A DNA stretch of 64,000 nt from Candidatus Acinetobacter avistercoris. Lineage in GTDB: Bacteria > Pseudomonadota > Gammaproteobacteria > Pseudomonadales > Moraxellaceae. Under the pieces are notes generated by a model. That model worked only from the letters and a program-made list of their open reading frames with translations, was not told the DNA's origin and ran no database searches. The stretch covers positions 1 through 64,000 of the forward strand of contig JAHLFF010000116.1 of assembly GCA_018883945.1 (NCBI GenBank), in the 5' to 3' direction. Within the stretch, counting starts at the first letter, position 1; each line of letters opens with the position of its first letter. Of this stretch, positions 39,922 to 48,700 are shown one piece after another. A program made the translations under genes and the position numbers.

Positions 39922-40428
39922 ATGCAAACTCCCGAATCTATCCCTATCCTAGACAGCACACCAACACCACGCAAACGCCTCTTCGAAGCAGGCGAAATGA
40001 AACTGTTGGTACTGCACTTTATTGCAGAATCACCAAAGTACAGCTATGACGTGATAAAAAGCATCTCTACATTTGTGGGTAGTGATTACAAACCCAGCAC
40101 AGGCACGATTTGTCCGAATATCGACTCGCTAGAACAACAGCAATATATAGAATTTAAATTGAAGGTAGATGATCGTAAACAATACAGTATTACTGAAAAA
40201 GGTATGCAGTATCTTATAGAAAAAGCAGATCAAATCGAGCACATTCATACACGCTTTGAAACCCGCCGAAGAATCCATACGCAAACAGAATTTATCGACA
40301 TTAAACGTGCGATGGAAAATCTGAAATCATCACTTCGACTCAAACTGCAAACAGAACTGAGTCCTGAACAAGTGCGTGAACTTGCCGAACAGATTGACCA
40401 AGCAGCTGTCAATATTGCTCGTATGTAG
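39922..40428 (+). CDS. PadR family transcriptional regulator
   Basis: A 168-residue winged-helix regulator. RLFEAGEMKLLVLHFIAESPKYSYDVIKSI is the PadR helix-turn-helix, followed by STGTICPNIDSLEQQQYIE (recognition helix and wing) and YSITEKGMQYL. The C-terminal helical part (about 95-168) resembles the Vir-like dimerisation tail. The start ATG is only three bases past an operator, leaving no room for a Shine-Dalgarno. It leads an operon with the DUF3861 and DUF2798 genes (10- and 30-base gaps). Confidence 0.92.
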   Translation: MQTPESIPILDSTPTPRKRLFEAGEMKLLVLHFIAESPKYSYDVIKSISTFVGSDYKPSTGTICPNIDSLEQQQYIEFKLKVDDRKQYSITEKGMQYLIEKADQIEHIHTRFETRRRIHTQTEFIDIKRAMENLKSSLRLKLQTELSPEQVRELAEQIDQAAVNIARM

Positions 40429-40438
40429 GGGGAGAGAA

Positions 40439-40741
40439 ATGAAACAGCATGAATATAAAATTAGCGTAGAACACATTGCCGATGCCAAAGGTAATCCATC
40501 GACTTATACAGAGGCACTCGAATTTACTGCATATAACCACGATGATCTTTTTAAAGTTTTAGCACATTTGCAAAAAACCGAATTGGTCGATGAAGAATCC
40601 ACCAAAGCTTTGGCAATTGGGTTGAAATTGTTTGGGGAGGTGTTATTGCTTAATAAAGACGTGACCATCTTTAAAGAATTTTTACCGCAGTTTATTCAAT
40701 TTATTCAAACATTGAAAAAATCTGCGCCATCACAAATCTAA
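40439..40741 (+). CDS. DUF3861 family protein
   Basis: A 100-residue soluble protein with the DUF3861 pattern (MKQHEYKISVEHIADAKGNP at the start, then ALEFTAYNHDDLFKVLAHLQ). GGGGGAGAG lies 3 bases before the ATG at 40439; the upstream open part to 40376 overlaps the PadR gene out of frame and is not used. The family has no assigned function. It is placed second in the PadR-led operon, so it is likely part of the response PadR controls. Confidence 0.85.
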   Translation: MKQHEYKISVEHIADAKGNPSTYTEALEFTAYNHDDLFKVLAHLQKTELVDEESTKALAIGLKLFGEVLLLNKDVTIFKEFLPQFIQFIQTLKKSAPSQI

Positions 40742-40771
40742 TTATTATCCTCGATCGATTAAAGGTATTTA

Positions 40772-41023
40772 ATGTCAAACTCTCTTCCAAAAATTCACCC
40801 TAAACATATGATGTGGCTGATGCCACTGATTCTCTCAGGCTTAATGAGTGCTTCAATTTCTTTTTTTAATATGCTGATGAATAAAGGATTTGTAGAAGGA
40901 TTCTTTCCACTTTGGCTCAAGAGCTGGAGTATTTCATGGCTTATTGCATTTCCATTGATTATGATTTTTTTACCTTTAGTCCGTAATTTTTTAATGAAAT
41001 TTGTAGGTAGCATCAACCCTTAA
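40772..41023 (+). CDS. DUF2798 family small membrane protein
   Basis: An 83-residue protein with two hydrophobic helices (about 12-33 and 45-72), typical of DUF2798, a family of small inner-membrane proteins of unknown function. It is third in the PadR operon. Confidence 0.85.
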   Translation: MSNSLPKIHPKHMMWLMPLILSGLMSASISFFNMLMNKGFVEGFFPLWLKSWSISWLIAFPLIMIFLPLVRNFLMKFVGSINP

Positions 41024-41081
41024 TTAGATCAAAGATTCAAGTTATTGGAGTGCAGCGTTGGGAAAAATAAGCGCTTATATC

Positions 41082-41117
41082 CCTGTGCTATTCGAGCTTA
41101 AGTACGAATAGCATAGG
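41082..41117. terminator. Long hairpin between the padR operon and the nucleosidase-like gene
   Basis: CCTGTGCTATTCG and CGAATAGCATAGG form a 13-bp stem with one G-U/mismatch and a 10-base loop between convergent genes. There is no U-run, so terminator function is uncertain. Confidence 0.45.
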
Positions 41118-41162
41118 AAATAATTCAATTTTAAATGAAGAGACTAAGGAAATCTGATTTGT

Positions 41163-42044
41163 TTAGTTAAGAGGCTGTTTACTCTTCATATATTCAACCA
41201 CAACATCTAAAACAAACTCTTGGCAGGCTTCACCAGTTTTGGGATCATAAGCACCATTATTGGTAATATTATTAGAAAGTACTCGAATAGCTAAGAAGGG
41301 TACATTAAATTGCTTGGCAATTTGCGCAACAGAAGCGGCTTCCATTTCCTCAACAGAGGTGCCATAGGTTTTGTGCAGAAAAGCAATACGATCAAGTTCA
41401 CTGTTCCAAGTATCCGCAGAACCAATGGTGCCTTCAACGACTTGTCCAAGTTTATAATTGACTTTGGCTTTACGTGAAGCATTCATGAGTTCAAGATCAC
41501 CTTCAAATTTTCGAATAGCAATGGGCTCTGGATCAGATTCATCATCAGGTAAGACATCAAATGCCTCATTCCACTCTAAAGTATTCGAGCCTTGACCTAA
41601 CTCGCGAAAAGGTGTTTTAAAAGCGCCAATATTGGTGGTGTATTTGCCTAATACGATGTCATAAACCTTTAACTTCGGATCATGACCACCTGAGGTTCCT
41701 TGGTTAATAATTGCAATCGGATCGTATTGTTGAATTGCTATCGCAGTAGCTGCAGCGGAGTTAGATATCCCCATACGTGTTTTAGAAATGATGACAGGAT
41801 AGCCTTGATATGTGCCTTTCCAAAACTTCCAACCGCCAATTGTTTCAGTGGTGGTGTTATCGAGTTTTGCAGCGAGACTTTCAGTTTCTATGGGCAATGC
41901 ACCTTGAATAATGATGGGCTGTAAAGCGACAGTGGGTTCAGACGCTTTATTTTTTTCGGAATCATCAGCATTATTGTTATTACATGCACTGAGTATAAAA
42001 GTACTGCTCATGAGGACTGCTGAAAAAATAGTTTTAAATTGCAT
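41163..42044 (-). CDS. Exported nucleosidase/phosphorylase-like lipoprotein (MTA/SAH nucleosidase fold)
   Basis: About 293 residues from ATG 42044, which gives MQFKTIFSAVLMSSTFILSAC, a lipoprotein signal; an upstream ATG (42068) adds eight residues. The rest has the nucleoside phosphorylase/nucleosidase fold: IIIQGALPIETESLAAKL, GISNSAAATAIAI, INQGTSGGHDPKLKVYDIVLG, and VEEMEAASVAQIAKQF with the conserved Glu of MTAN enzymes. Where MTAN has its catalytic Asp (R-x-x-S-D), this protein reads RVLSNN. The periplasmic location and Asn substitution mean the reaction is uncertain; a nucleoside-handling role is a guess from the fold. Confidence 0.8.
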   Translation of the reverse strand: MQFKTIFSAVLMSSTFILSACNNNNADDSEKNKASEPTVALQPIIIQGALPIETESLAAKLDNTTTETIGGWKFWKGTYQGYPVIISKTRMGISNSAAATAIAIQQYDPIAIINQGTSGGHDPKLKVYDIVLGKYTTNIGAFKTPFRELGQGSNTLEWNEAFDVLPDDESDPEPIAIRKFEGDLELMNASRKAKVNYKLGQVVEGTIGSADTWNSELDRIAFLHKTYGTSVEEMEAASVAQIAKQFNVPFLAIRVLSNNITNNGAYDPKTGEACQEFVLDVVVEYMKSKQPLN

Positions 42045-42237
42045 GCGCACTTTTCTCTTGATATTCATTATTAAGCTCTAAAGTTAGCAATAAATGAGCC
42101 AATTTACCCTGTGTTTTCAGTAAAAAGTTAAGCTAAAGAGTTATGTTTAATTCGGTAAAAGGCGTTGTTGAAGTCTGAGTGCTATTGGAAGAAATTTTTG
42201 TGAATATAAAGTATTTCGGTTTATGAAGTTATTTAAA

Positions 42238-42368
42238 GACGTTTTATATCAGTCATTTTTATACACCAAAATCACAATCAGTATTCCCTCATCCTAAGCT
42301 TCTTCCAGATGGATAAGTTTTTTTTATATAACGCTCAATCAACTTTTCTGATTTATGAAAGAGATCTA
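42238..42368 (+). repeat. MITE-like dispersed element, copy C (degenerate)
   Basis: The right half is clear: AGTATTCCCTCATCCTAAGC, a TTCTTCCAGATGGATAAG remnant of the hairpin, and the end TTATGAAAGAGATCTATT identical to copy B. The left end is diverged, so its boundary is approximate. Confidence 0.6.
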
Positions 42369-42550
42369 TTATTAAAGTTAAATATAAAAAATATGAATAA
42401 GTTAGTTTTGTATTATTAGTTTTGTATTAAATGAAAACTCATATTGATTTTTTAGAGGGACTAATAAGATCTCGATGACTTTTTCACCATTTATATTTTT
42501 TAAGATATATCCTGAAAAAGAGTATAAAAATATCAATGAGAAAAAGAAGA

Positions 42551-42578
42551 CCTCCAGCCAAGCGAACTTAACTGGAGG
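42551..42578 (-). terminator. Terminator after the glycerophosphodiesterase gene
   Basis: CCTCCAG...CTGGAGG hairpin; on the minus strand it is followed by TCTTCTTTTTC, about 30 bases after the gene's stop. Confidence 0.65.
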
Positions 42579-42604
42579 ATATAACTCAATGCGTTATCTG
42601 TAGA

Positions 42605-45064
42605 TTATTGGATGGTTACTTTTACAGGTGGTGCATAAAGTGTATAAGTATGATTTGGTGCAATGGTATAGTTAAATTTAGGCATCACATACGCTGTACC
42701 TTTTTCAGTAAATGTAACAGCTTGACCATTTTGAGTGTATTTCGCAGATTGTGGTAGCACTATCATTTCTTTGAATGTATAACCTGTTTTAGCACCGACT
42801 TGAGTTAAAGTCGAACCTGAAATTTCAAGCGCTTTACCTACAGTAGCATTGACTGCAGGTGGCACATCCAATTTCACCACAAAGTCTGCAGCATCACGGG
42901 CATAATCTGTGGTTAAACCATGTGTGCCTTGTACATACATTCGATTAAAATCATCTTTATTTAAACGGAATGTCCAAGGCCAGAACGTTACGCCGCGTTG
43001 ACTTGCCATACCCATCAACTCTTTATTCAAACCAGTAAATGATGGATTAAAGGTGGAAGAGTATTTTTGTGTTGCAGCCAAGATAGTGCGCGTATTTTCA
43101 AGATTGTTTGGTGTCTGTGGTGTACTGGTGAGGAATCCTGTTGATACGCCAGGCAATACATTTTTCATATGTAGAACTTGTGCGGCATCGAAACTGATTA
43201 CAATGCTTTGATCATAGACATCATGCTGATCAAGAAGTCGTTTGAGCGCTGGAACAATTTCAGGTTTTGAACTTTTGATCTCAATAAAATTCATGACTTT
43301 AGGGTGCGCTTTAACGGCAATCAATAACTCTTCTAAAGTGGGTACTTTAAAACCGCCAGGAATAGTTCTGAGTTGTCGAACCTCTGCTAAAGTCAAATCC
43401 TCAATTTTTCGATTATCACCTGTGGTACGTTTTAAAGTACCATCATGCATCACCACAATATGACCATCTGTCGTCAGGTAAATATCACTTTCGACGGCAT
43501 CTGCACCAACTTCAATGGCTCTAATGGCACCTTCAAGCGTATTTTCATCTAATTCGCCCGGAATACCACGGTGACCTGTAATCAGCGGTTTACGCAAAAG
43601 TGTATTTGGCGCCATATTCTTCATAATGTTCATGAAGACGTCAGGCTGTGATGCATAGATACCATTTACACCTGTGGTTAATATTTGAGCCGCCTTCACT
43701 GGGTCTGTTGTATTTGAACCTGCCCAAGGAGTAATGAGTAAACGTTGGAAATGACTGACCACATCTCGGGTGACCAATTGTGGTGGAAGAATCACGATTT
43801 TAGACAATGATGAGTTGGTATTGTGCACAATCGTCATAATATCTCTATTCGACGATGTAAAGCCTGAATGTTGTGAATAGTTGAGGGCGGTGCGTAATGT
43901 TGGAATTGCAATACGCGCGGTACGTAACAATTCAGGTTGGTCTGAAACGAGGGTGATGTCACTCAAATCATAACTTGGACCAAGTGCTTTTAAACTGTCG
44001 ATGGTCTTGGTCGATTGAATATTGAGTAAAGGAATGCTTCGACGCTCAGTGTTCGATAAATAATCACGTAAATGCATGACTTTTTTATTTTCAGCATTCA
44101 GTAAATTTAATTGTTCATCGAGTATATAGGCAACGTGGGTTGCTGATGTTGATGCAATCCCCGAAGTTGGCACTGGCTGAGCCAAAGTAGGTGCCATTGA
44201 CACAGGCAATTGATGATCAATTAACGCTGTCACTTTATTGGTGTCAGGTAATGGATCAAGTTGTTCGCTAATTTTTATAGAATCAACCCGCATTAATAGA
44301 CCTGCGGTCGATAAACCAATCCCACCTTGTTCTAAATTTTGATGCAGCGTGGTATCTAGGACGAGTTTGTCATCTAAATAATGATGTATACGATTGCCGT
44401 GAACCACTACAGAAGCTTTATGGGTCTTGGTTGGATCAATTTTATGGGTATGACCTGTTTTGCTCAGAACATTCCATGTGTCGTTTGCTTCCCGGTAAGC
44501 GAGCTCTAAACCGTTTGAAGCAGTCGCATCTGTACGTATTGCAAACTGGTAATATGGGATAATTGCAGGATTTGATGCAGCACGATGCACAATACTACTC
44601 CAACGACCAGTATTGTTACTTTTTACATGGGTAAACTCAATATCAATGCGATAGTTACGTAAATTTTCATATTTAGGCGCAAGCATTAATGTGGTCATCG
44701 TGGTGTTATGTTTAAGACCATCTATAAATAAATGACCATCTTTAATATAAGCCTCTCCGACACTTTTTGCAGACAGCGTCCATGCTTCAGGAAGTGCTGT
44801 TAAATTTTTAAAGTCTTCATCCAAATAGACCTTTGGAACAGGAACTTCAACAGTAGGCACCTCAGGCTCAGGTTCTGGCGTAGGTGTATTGGGCTCTTCA
44901 GGTAAGTTGAGAGGGGGTTCTGGATCTAAAGGTGAAGTGGGTGTTTCAGGGCTTATCGGCGATGTTGGAGTTTCGTTAGACGGTGAACCTGTATCATCGT
45001 CGTCGGAACAAGCGGTTAACGTTAATATCAGTAAAATTGCAGTGGTTAAAGTATTCAGTTTCAT
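42605..45064 (-). CDS. Two-domain lipoprotein with glycerophosphodiester phosphodiesterase domain
   Basis: An 819-residue exported lipoprotein. The signal ends LTLTAC (Cys19), followed by an Asp-rich and then a Pro/Glu/Thr-rich linker (about 20-80). Residues 85-270 look like a concanavalin/LamG-type carbohydrate- or ligand-binding sandwich (FTHVKSNNTGRWSSIV, YYQFAIRTD, HHYLDDKLV). Residues 490-745 are the GDPD barrel: ITGHRGIPGELDENTLEGA, then AVESDIYLTTDGHIVVMHDG, carrying the HR, E-x-D and H catalytic residues. A C-terminal beta domain follows. It probably releases glycerol-3-phosphate from glycerophosphodiesters at the cell surface or in the periplasm. It is much larger than GlpQ (about 350 residues). 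Confidence 0.88.
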   Translation of the reverse strand: MKLNTLTTAILLILTLTACSDDDDTGSPSNETPTSPISPETPTSPLDPEPPLNLPEEPNTPTPEPEPEVPTVEVPVPKVYLDEDFKNLTALPEAWTLSAKSVGEAYIKDGHLFIDGLKHNTTMTTLMLAPKYENLRNYRIDIEFTHVKSNNTGRWSSIVHRAASNPAIIPYYQFAIRTDATASNGLELAYREANDTWNVLSKTGHTHKIDPTKTHKASVVVHGNRIHHYLDDKLVLDTTLHQNLEQGGIGLSTAGLLMRVDSIKISEQLDPLPDTNKVTALIDHQLPVSMAPTLAQPVPTSGIASTSATHVAYILDEQLNLLNAENKKVMHLRDYLSNTERRSIPLLNIQSTKTIDSLKALGPSYDLSDITLVSDQPELLRTARIAIPTLRTALNYSQHSGFTSSNRDIMTIVHNTNSSLSKIVILPPQLVTRDVVSHFQRLLITPWAGSNTTDPVKAAQILTTGVNGIYASQPDVFMNIMKNMAPNTLLRKPLITGHRGIPGELDENTLEGAIRAIEVGADAVESDIYLTTDGHIVVMHDGTLKRTTGDNRKIEDLTLAEVRQLRTIPGGFKVPTLEELLIAVKAHPKVMNFIEIKSSKPEIVPALKRLLDQHDVYDQSIVISFDAAQVLHMKNVLPGVSTGFLTSTPQTPNNLENTRTILAATQKYSSTFNPSFTGLNKELMGMASQRGVTFWPWTFRLNKDDFNRMYVQGTHGLTTDYARDAADFVVKLDVPPAVNATVGKALEISGSTLTQVGAKTGYTFKEMIVLPQSAKYTQNGQAVTFTEKGTAYVMPKFNYTIAPNHTYTLYAPPVKVTIQ

Positions 45065-45699
45065 TGTTGTATTGATCTCTAGTTAAGTGCCCTAAACGCC
45101 AGTAATGTATAGATTGAAAATTACACTTCTGTTGCTTTGTCATAAACTAAAGATTTACTTACATATTAAATATTTATGAATTATTTAAAATTTAATTATT
45201 GTGTAATATTCATCTAAGTGTATGCATTATTAAAAGCACGCTTAAGTTTAATTCTTATTACGAAAGTACTCATATCGTTGATTCTCTGTGGGCTGATGAA
45301 TGGTTTTATTTTTTTATCGTCTTAAGCAATCAAGCACCTTTGCAAAATAAGCTTTCTGAGTATTTATGGTGTTCAACGATTTGATTATTTTTTAATCATT
45401 AAATTTGATGCTTGAGAATTATTTGAATGTTCACTCATGCTTATTTAACTTTCGCGAGCCATTTTTTAAGAAAAACTTTGGCTGACAATATTTGATTAAA
45501 TTTTTGAGATATCAAGCCCATCCGAATTCAAATTTGTATGTAGGCATAAAGAGATGCGGTTTAAATTGTATTAGTATTACGTTTGAATTTGATTGAGAGC
45601 GGTGTAAAAGATCAATTTGACTTGTCTTTGTTCCAGTGTTTATCTATGTTCAAATATATAAAGCAATGTCGAAATTTAAGATAAAAGGGAAGTATATCA
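45065..45699. other. Gene-free region between the GDPD lipoprotein and the quinone oxidoreductase
   Basis: 635 bp, strongly AT-rich. A 61-codon open frame (45199-45384) has no Shine-Dalgarno and unnatural composition, so I do not call it. No RNA, repeat or operator is recognised. Confidence 0.5.
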
Positions 45700-46689
45700 A
45701 TGACGCAAAATATGCAACAGATCATCATTACAGAACCGGGTGGCGTTGAAAAACTTGCCTATGAAACAGTGGCAATTCCTCATCCAGCGAAGAATGAAGT
45801 CTTGGTAAAAGTTTATGCTTTTGGCTTAAACCGTCCAGATATTTTGCAACGTCAAGGTTTGTATCCAATGCCTAAGGGCGTTACGCCAGTACCGGGTTTA
45901 GAGGTCGCAGGTGTCGTAGAAGCTGTGGGTGCAGAGGTTACTGAATTTCAAGTTGGAGATAAAGTCTGTGGTCTGACCAATGGTGGTGGATATGCAGAAT
46001 ATTGCGTGGTGCCTGAAAGCCAAACGTTAACGATTCCAGAAGGTGTGAGTTTTATTCAAGCTGCTGCGATTCCTGAAACTTTTTATACGGTATGGGCAAA
46101 TGTGTTCCAAATGGGTCGAGCTAAAGCTGGAGAAACAGTACTCGTACACGGTGGAACCAGTGGTATTGGTACGACAGCGTTAATGCTGTGCAAATCATTG
46201 GGAATCAAAACCTTCGCAACCGTTGGTTCAGATGAAAAAGTTCAGGCCATTTCTCATTTAACCACAGCGATTAATTATAAGACGCAAGATTTTGAGCAGG
46301 TCATTAATGATGCCAATCAAAATGCGGGTGTTGATGTCATTTTAGATATCGTGGGTGCACCTTATCTCGCGCAAAATTTAAATTTACTCCGTCGTGATGG
46401 ACGTTTGGTCTATATCGCTTTCTTGGGAGGGGCAAAAGCCAAAGAAGTTAAGCTGGGTCAAATTATGATGAAGCGATTAACCATTACGGGTTCGACTATG
46501 CGTGCACGTAATACTGAAGAAAAAGCTGAAATTACACAAGGCTTAAAACATACCGTTGCACCTCTATGGGCAAAAGGTGAATGTCTACCGATGATCTATA
46601 AAACCTTCGAATTTGATCAAATCCAAGCAGCGCATGCAGAAATGGATAAAGGCGAGCATGTCGGAAAAGTGGTGGTGAGCATTCTTTAA
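45700..46689 (+). CDS. Zinc-independent NAD(P)H quinone oxidoreductase (MDR superfamily, PIG3-like)
   Basis: A 329-residue medium-chain reductase. GroES-like N domain (NEVLVKVYAFGLNRPDILQR), substrate loop, and Rossmann domain with VLVHGGTSGIGTTALMLCKS. The zinc-ligand pattern of alcohol dehydrogenases is missing, as expected of the quinone oxidoreductase branch. The family reduces quinones or related enones with NADPH. It is a single gene, with a Shine-Dalgarno (AAGGGAAG) before the ATG, and is followed by a terminator. Confidence 0.93.
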   Translation: MTQNMQQIIITEPGGVEKLAYETVAIPHPAKNEVLVKVYAFGLNRPDILQRQGLYPMPKGVTPVPGLEVAGVVEAVGAEVTEFQVGDKVCGLTNGGGYAEYCVVPESQTLTIPEGVSFIQAAAIPETFYTVWANVFQMGRAKAGETVLVHGGTSGIGTTALMLCKSLGIKTFATVGSDEKVQAISHLTTAINYKTQDFEQVINDANQNAGVDVILDIVGAPYLAQNLNLLRRDGRLVYIAFLGGAKAKEVKLGQIMMKRLTITGSTMRARNTEEKAEITQGLKHTVAPLWAKGECLPMIYKTFEFDQIQAAHAEMDKGEHVGKVVVSIL

Positions 46690-46726
46690 GTTTAGATTTA
46701 AGAATAAAGCTGATAAGAGAAAATAT

Positions 46727-46756
46727 AAAATAGGCGCCTCGTTGTGCCTATTTTTA
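46727..46756 (+). terminator. Terminator after the quinone oxidoreductase
   Basis: AAAATAGGC / GCCTATTTTT hairpin about 40 bases after the stop, with a T-rich tail. Confidence 0.75.
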
Positions 46757-46940
46757 TTTGTAAATTTAATCCTTTTTGAGTATAAGTGTGACTCAGTTTT
46801 AATTTTCAGCAAAAATTAAATTTATTGAATTAAATTATTTATTTACGGAACTTGGAATAACAACTACCATAAAGTATTTACGATACTTTTATATTTAAAA
46901 ATTATAAATACTCATTGATTACATATTAGTTGAGGTAGAA

Positions 46941-48614
46941 GTGAGGAAATCTTTTCGATTAGATATGTTTCGAAATCGACTATTGATCTTATTCAGTGGT
47001 ATTTCTTTCATTTTGATCATTTGCATCAGTTTTTTTATTGAGAAAGTGGCTTCGTCTCAAATGACCCAAGCCGGTGGTCAGAGTTTATATATTGCTGCAA
47101 AAAGTATAAGTAATACCATTGCGAATTCATTGAATGAACGTGAACGTGAAATTGTATTGCTGAGTCAGTCACCATTTTTGGTTGAAGCAAATTTTGATGA
47201 TCCTCGTGTACTACAGCAATTAAATCAGGTAAAAAGAGCGTACCAATATTTTGCTTGGTTAGGAATTGCAAGTCCGACGGGTAGAGTAGAAGTCGCTGCA
47301 GATCAAATATTGTTAAATGTTGATGTTTCAGAACGAGCCTGGTTTAAAGAAGGATTAAAGCAAACGTACTTGGGCGATGTGCGCAATGCAACATTATTGG
47401 CAGGAAAAATTAAATCTATCGATCCCAGTGTACCTTTAAGAATTATTGATTTTTCTACCCCTATTTATGATCCCAAAACCAATCAAGTCAAAGGTGTTTT
47501 AGCAGCGCATGCAGATTGGAGTTGGGCAAAAAATGTTATGCAAAGCTCATTGACGGAAAATGCGAAGAATTATGGTGTTGAAGTCTTTATTGTGAATGCT
47601 GATGGAGAGATCCTATATCCCTTGAATAGAATTGGGAAAATCACTCCGCCACTTTATGATGAAAACAGGACAGAGTTTTTTGTAGATGACTGGGATGAGC
47701 ATAGAAAATATCTGACGGTGGATAGTCCTGTACTTTCAACAACAAAAATGAACTTAGGTTGGCATGTGATTATGCGTCAACCGATTGAAATTGCGCTCTT
47801 GGAAGTCAAAGAGATGCAAAGAAAGATGCTTGGTTTAGGGATTCTATTTAGTATTATTTTATTTATTATTGCTTATCGCTTGTCAAACCGATTTAGTACA
47901 CCCATTGAAGATTTGGCAAAAGCTGCGTATGCAGTACAAAAAGGTAAGACAGACGTCAATTTCGAACAGAAAACCAGTATCCGTGAAATACGAGGGCTTT
48001 CTCAATCTTTAAAAAGCATGACCGACACTTTACTGTTACAGAAAAAACAATTGATTGAATCCAATTTGAACTTAGAAGAAAAAGTTCAAGCACGGACTTA
48101 TGATCTTGAAGTGGCCAATGAAGAGCTAGAAAAACTGAGTCACTTCGATTTTTTAACGGGCTTACATAACCGAAGAAAATTTTCTGAATATGTTGAATAC
48201 TTGTTTAAGCAATTAAAACGTAATCAACAGCTTTATACCGTCATGATGATAGATATTGATTATTTCAAGAAAGTGAACGATAACTATGGTCATGAGATGG
48301 GAGATCATGTCTTAAAAAGAGTTGCTCAAATCTTGACTGAAAGTATTCGTCAGACAGATTTTGTTGCGCGTTTGGGTGGGGAAGAGTTCATTGTTATTTT
48401 ACCGAGTACCACTCTCGACGGTGCGACTTTGGTGGCTGAAAAAATTCGTCAAAGTGTAGAGCGAAGCACGATTATTGAAAACCATCCACTCACCATCAGT
48501 ATTGGAATTAGCGTAGCGAGTGAGCATGATCTAAAAGCCAATGATACAGTTCTACGTGCAGATAAGTGTTTGTATTTGGCTAAAGAGCAGGGCCGTAATC
48601 GAATCGTATCATAG
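46941..48614 (+). CDS. Membrane diguanylate cyclase with periplasmic Cache-like sensor
   Basis: A 557-residue sensor enzyme starting at GTG 46941 with GAGG 6 bases ahead. Helix 1 (about 14-33) and helix 2 (about 295-314) bracket a periplasmic domain with dCache features (ISERAWFKEGL-like DVSERAWFKEGL; IDFSTPIYDPKTNQVKGVLAAH). A HAMP domain, a coiled coil and a GGDEF domain follow. The active site reads GGEEF and is intact, and RQTD five residues upstream is an RxxD product-inhibition site. It should make cyclic di-GMP in response to an extracytoplasmic ligand. Confidence 0.95.
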   Translation: MRKSFRLDMFRNRLLILFSGISFILIICISFFIEKVASSQMTQAGGQSLYIAAKSISNTIANSLNEREREIVLLSQSPFLVEANFDDPRVLQQLNQVKRAYQYFAWLGIASPTGRVEVAADQILLNVDVSERAWFKEGLKQTYLGDVRNATLLAGKIKSIDPSVPLRIIDFSTPIYDPKTNQVKGVLAAHADWSWAKNVMQSSLTENAKNYGVEVFIVNADGEILYPLNRIGKITPPLYDENRTEFFVDDWDEHRKYLTVDSPVLSTTKMNLGWHVIMRQPIEIALLEVKEMQRKMLGLGILFSIILFIIAYRLSNRFSTPIEDLAKAAYAVQKGKTDVNFEQKTSIREIRGLSQSLKSMTDTLLLQKKQLIESNLNLEEKVQARTYDLEVANEELEKLSHFDFLTGLHNRRKFSEYVEYLFKQLKRNQQLYTVMMIDIDYFKKVNDNYGHEMGDHVLKRVAQILTESIRQTDFVARLGGEEFIVILPSTTLDGATLVAEKIRQSVERSTIIENHPLTISIGISVASEHDLKANDTVLRADKCLYLAKEQGRNRIVS

Positions 48615-48655
48615 TCCCAAAAAGAGATAATTGCTAAGCATCCTTATTGAAATAA

Positions 48656-48686
48656 AAGTCCGCGACCACAATCGATCGCGGGACTT
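48656..48686. terminator. Shared terminator between the cyclase and the binding-protein gene
   Basis: AAGTCCGCGA-ccacaatcga-TCGCGGGACTT stem between convergent genes. The minus strand has a TTTTATTT tail, and the plus side is weaker. Confidence 0.75.
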
Positions 48687-48700
48687 ATACTGCTCAACAA

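Larger units (their letters stand above)
42045..42604. other. Gene-free region holding MITE copy C
   Basis: 560 bp between two minus-strand lipoprotein genes. It contains MITE copy C (42238-42368) and a terminator-like hairpin (42551-42578). A single TAAGATATATC (42501-42511) resembles the PadR operator core but is incomplete. Confidence 0.5.

Noticed and set aside
42501..42511. Possible third PadR operator (TAAGATATATC)
   Set aside because: Only 11 of 14 palindrome bases match, in very AT-rich DNA and about 450 bp from the next start codon.
45199..45384. 61-codon open frame in the intergenic region
   Set aside because: No ribosome-binding site, an unusual residue mix, and no recognisable motif; could at most be a gene remnant.
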